From: Prosthecobacter sp. | GTDB lineage: Bacteria > Verrucomicrobiota > Verrucomicrobiia > Verrucomicrobiales > Verrucomicrobiaceae | Reading direction: 5' to 3' | DNA length: 51,654 nt | Assembly (NCBI RefSeq): GCF_020439865.1 | Contig: NZ_JAGRPF010000094.1 | Location: 1 to 51,654 of the forward strand | Part shown: in pieces, positions 47,549 to 51,654 of the stretch | How positions within the stretch are numbered: position 1 is the first letter of the stretch | Layout: each line of letters starts with the position of its first letter | Position numbers and translations under genes: made by a program | Notes under the pieces: generated by a model | What the model saw: only the letters and a program-made list of their open reading frames with translations | What the model was told of the DNA's origin: nothing | The model's database searches: none

Positions 47549-47591
47549 GCATTTCAGGCTACCCGCCCTCCGCACTTAGCTCTCCGCTCAC

Positions 47592-49963
<2,372 letters not shown>

Positions 49964-50006
49964 GTGCGTTAAGCCATCGTCGTTCGTTATTTAGACCATT
50001 CCTTCC

Positions 50007-50423
50007 ATGCCCCTCAAACTCGAAATCGTCACCCCTGAAGCCCGCATCTACTCTGATGAGGTCGATACCGTCGTGCTTCCGGGTTACGAAGGTGAGATGG
50101 GAGTGCTTCCCGCCCATGCCAACTTGGTGACCACGCTGCTCCCTGGTGAGCTGCGCATCACCAAAGACGGCAAGACGACCGAAATGGCCATCGGTGAAGG
50201 CTTGGTGGAAGTGACCGGCACTGTAACACGCATCCTGACGGATGTGGCGCTTGATGCGGACAAGATCGACGAGAAAGCTGCTGAAGAAGCCATTGAGCGC
50301 GCCAAGAAAACGCTCGCCGAGCTCAAGCCTGGCGAGCATCAGGAAGAAGTCGCCGCCGCCATGGCCGCGATCCAGCGCGCCACCGCTCACCTGCATATCA
50401 AGCGCAAGCGCCGGACCGTTTGA
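50007..50423 (+). CDS. atpC: ATP synthase F1 subunit epsilon
   Basis: A 138-residue subunit: N-terminal beta-barrel (LKLEIVTPEARIYSDEVDTV, then LPGYEGEMGVLPAHANLVT) and C-terminal helical hairpin (EEAIERAKKTLAEL ... AAMAAIQRATAHLHIKRK). It couples rotor and head and can inhibit ATP hydrolysis. It is the last gene of the atp operon, 43 bases after atpD. No clear terminator follows in the 67-base gap to the convergent flavoprotein gene. Confidence 0.93.
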   Translation: MPLKLEIVTPEARIYSDEVDTVVLPGYEGEMGVLPAHANLVTTLLPGELRITKDGKTTEMAIGEGLVEVTGTVTRILTDVALDADKIDEKAAEEAIERAKKTLAELKPGEHQEEVAAAMAAIQRATAHLHIKRKRRTV

Positions 50424-50490
50424 CCGGTGTCATCGTCCTTGAGACGAACGGAGCCGAGGTGAATCGACATCGACTCGTCGGAGTTGTGGC

Positions 50491-51654
50491 TTATGCCTTG
50501 AAATACCCGCCGAGTTCCCCATCAAAATGCTCCAGTGCATTCTTGATTGGCAGTGGCACACCGCCGCCGAGGGCGCAGAGGCTCGTCTGCTCCATCGTGT
50601 CGAGCAGGTCGTTGATGAGTTCGCGGTCGATCTTGTAGCTACTGTCGCCGCGTGCTTTGGCGATCAATTCTTTGCCGCGCGTGCTGCCGAGGCGGCACGG
50701 GAAACATTTGCCGCAGCTTTCGTCGGCGGTGAACTGGAAGAGATGCTGGATGTATTCGATCATCGGCATCGACTCCGGAATGCTGACGACACCCGCATGA
50801 CCAAGAAGGAAGCCGGCCTTCTTGAAGCTTTCGAAATCGACGGTGAGCTGGCCGACATGCGACATCGGCACAATGCCGCCGAGCGGACCGCCGATCTGGA
50901 TGGCTTTCACTTTTGTTTTGAATCCACCCGCGAGGTCGATGACTTCCTGCAACGGCGTGCCCATGGCGACTTCGTAGATGCCGGGCTTCACAAAATGCGA
51001 ATCCAGAGAGAGCAGCTTCGGTCCTGTGGACTGCGGAGTTCCAATCTGCGCGTAGCCCTTGCCACCAAGCGTGAGGATGGCGTGGATGGTCGAGAAGGTT
51101 TCGACGTTGTTGACGATCGTCGGCTTGCGGAAGAGCCCCTCGATGGTCGGGAACGGCGGACGCGTGCGCACTTCGGGACGCTGACCTTCGAGGCTGGCGA
51201 GAAGGGCGGTCTCCTCGCCGCAGATGTAGGCACCAGCACCTTTGATCGACTTCAGCATGAAGTTGAATCCCGTGCCGAGGATGTTCTGACCGAGCAGACC
51301 CGCGGCGCGCAGATCTTCGATGGCTTCGTTGATGATGGTGACCGAGTCCGGATACTCGGCGCGGATGTAAAGGATGCCGTTTTCGGCGCCGGCGAACCAA
51401 CCCGCGACCATCATGCCGAGCAGCACACTATGCGGCTGCTTTTCCATGAGGTATTTGTCGATGTAAGCGCCCGGATCACCTTCATCCGCGTTGCAGACGA
51501 TGTACTTCACCGCGCCTTCAGCAGCGCGGCATGAGGACCATTTGAAGTGCAGCGGAAAACCCGCGCCACCGCGTCCACGCAGGCCGCTGTCTTTGAGTTC
51601 TGCACTCAGAGCGTCGCGGCTGCCTTCGGTGATCAGCTTCTTGAAAGGCGCGTA
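50491..51654 (-). CDS. NuoF/HoxF/FdsB-like NADH-binding flavoprotein, partial (5' end missing)
   Basis: The last 387 codons of a gene that runs off the right edge; the reading frame stays open to base 51654. The FMN/NADH motif GLRGRGGAGFP is followed by CNADEGDPGAYIDKYLMEKQ and GAYICGEETALLASLEG. The [4Fe-4S] motif ESCGKCFPCRLGSTRGKEL with a later SLCALG completes it. The GDPGAYID variant, in place of the NuoF GEPGTFKD pattern, points to the diaphorase subunit of NAD-linked formate dehydrogenase or soluble hydrogenase more than to respiratory complex I. It converges on atpC. Partners would lie outside the window. Confidence 0.85.
   Translation of the reverse strand, partial: YAPFKKLITEGSRDALSAELKDSGLRGRGGAGFPLHFKWSSCRAAEGAVKYIVCNADEGDPGAYIDKYLMEKQPHSVLLGMMVAGWFAGAENGILYIRAEYPDSVTIINEAIEDLRAAGLLGQNILGTGFNFMLKSIKGAGAYICGEETALLASLEGQRPEVRTRPPFPTIEGLFRKPTIVNNVETFSTIHAILTLGGKGYAQIGTPQSTGPKLLSLDSHFVKPGIYEVAMGTPLQEVIDLAGGFKTKVKAIQIGGPLGGIVPMSHVGQLTVDFESFKKAGFLLGHAGVVSIPESMPMIEYIQHLFQFTADESCGKCFPCRLGSTRGKELIAKARGDSSYKIDRELINDLLDTMEQTSLCALGGGVPLPIKNALEHFDGELGGYFKA

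Noticed and set aside
45167..47575. 802-codon open frame opposite atpF, atpH and atpA
   Set aside because: It spans three well-conserved atp genes on the other strand and has no recognisable domain.

Overview
This window reads as chromosomal sequence from a high-GC member of the Verrucomicrobiota, most like a Prosthecobacter/Verrucomicrobium-type relative. The evidence is the gene content: a PSCyt1/PSD1 cytochrome-type protein, two FGly sulfatases, a GMC oxidoreductase with a Tat-exported gluconate-dehydrogenase subunit 3-like partner, PQQ-like beta-propellers, and a Tat-exported Gfo/Idh oxidoreductase. Start codons also lack Shine-Dalgarno sequences, and many leaders are pyrimidine-rich. The assignment is inferred; there is no rRNA in the window, and I recognised no tRNA.

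Layout. 1-12 kb: a partial YggS gene; a Gfo/Idh oxidoreductase; rodA with an OppF-type ATPase; a large membrane Ser/Thr kinase with HEAT repeats; a Wza-like export lipoprotein; DoxX overlapping ruvC; a SET-domain protein; a PpiD-like chaperone; a TPR protein; a DXD-type glycosyltransferase and a small lipoprotein. 12-22 kb: an SMP-30 protein and an esterase separated by a long inverted repeat; a low-GC lipoprotein ORF ending inside an integron attC-like site; PSCyt/PSD1; an L,D-transpeptidase; two PQQ-propeller proteins ending in a strong terminator. 22-27 kb: a histidine kinase with a REC-kinase partner, then glycerate kinase, fabD and a redoxin. 27-31.5 kb: two paralogous CapK/PaaK-like adenylate-forming enzymes flanking an autoinducer-synthase-fold acyltransferase, then a methyltransferase. 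31.5-43.5 kb: a sulfatase, gyrA and gyrB, then a second sulfatase with queD, a GMC oxidoreductase and its small subunit in one run. 43.6-50.4 kb: the complete atpBEFHAGDC operon. It is preceded by a perfect 18-bp palindrome matching the Rex (or CRP/FNR-family) operator. The window ends in a partial NuoF/FdsB-like flavoprotein gene.

How the genes work together. Several modules look like export and breakdown of external polymers: sulfatases, esterase, SMP-30, GMC oxidoreductase and PQQ-propellers, nearly all with signal peptides. Core functions (gyrase, ATP synthase, RodA, FabD, RuvC) are interspersed. The most unusual signals are the redox-type operator in front of the ATP synthase operon, the acyltransferase flanked by duplicated adenylate-forming enzymes, and the solitary attC-like site.
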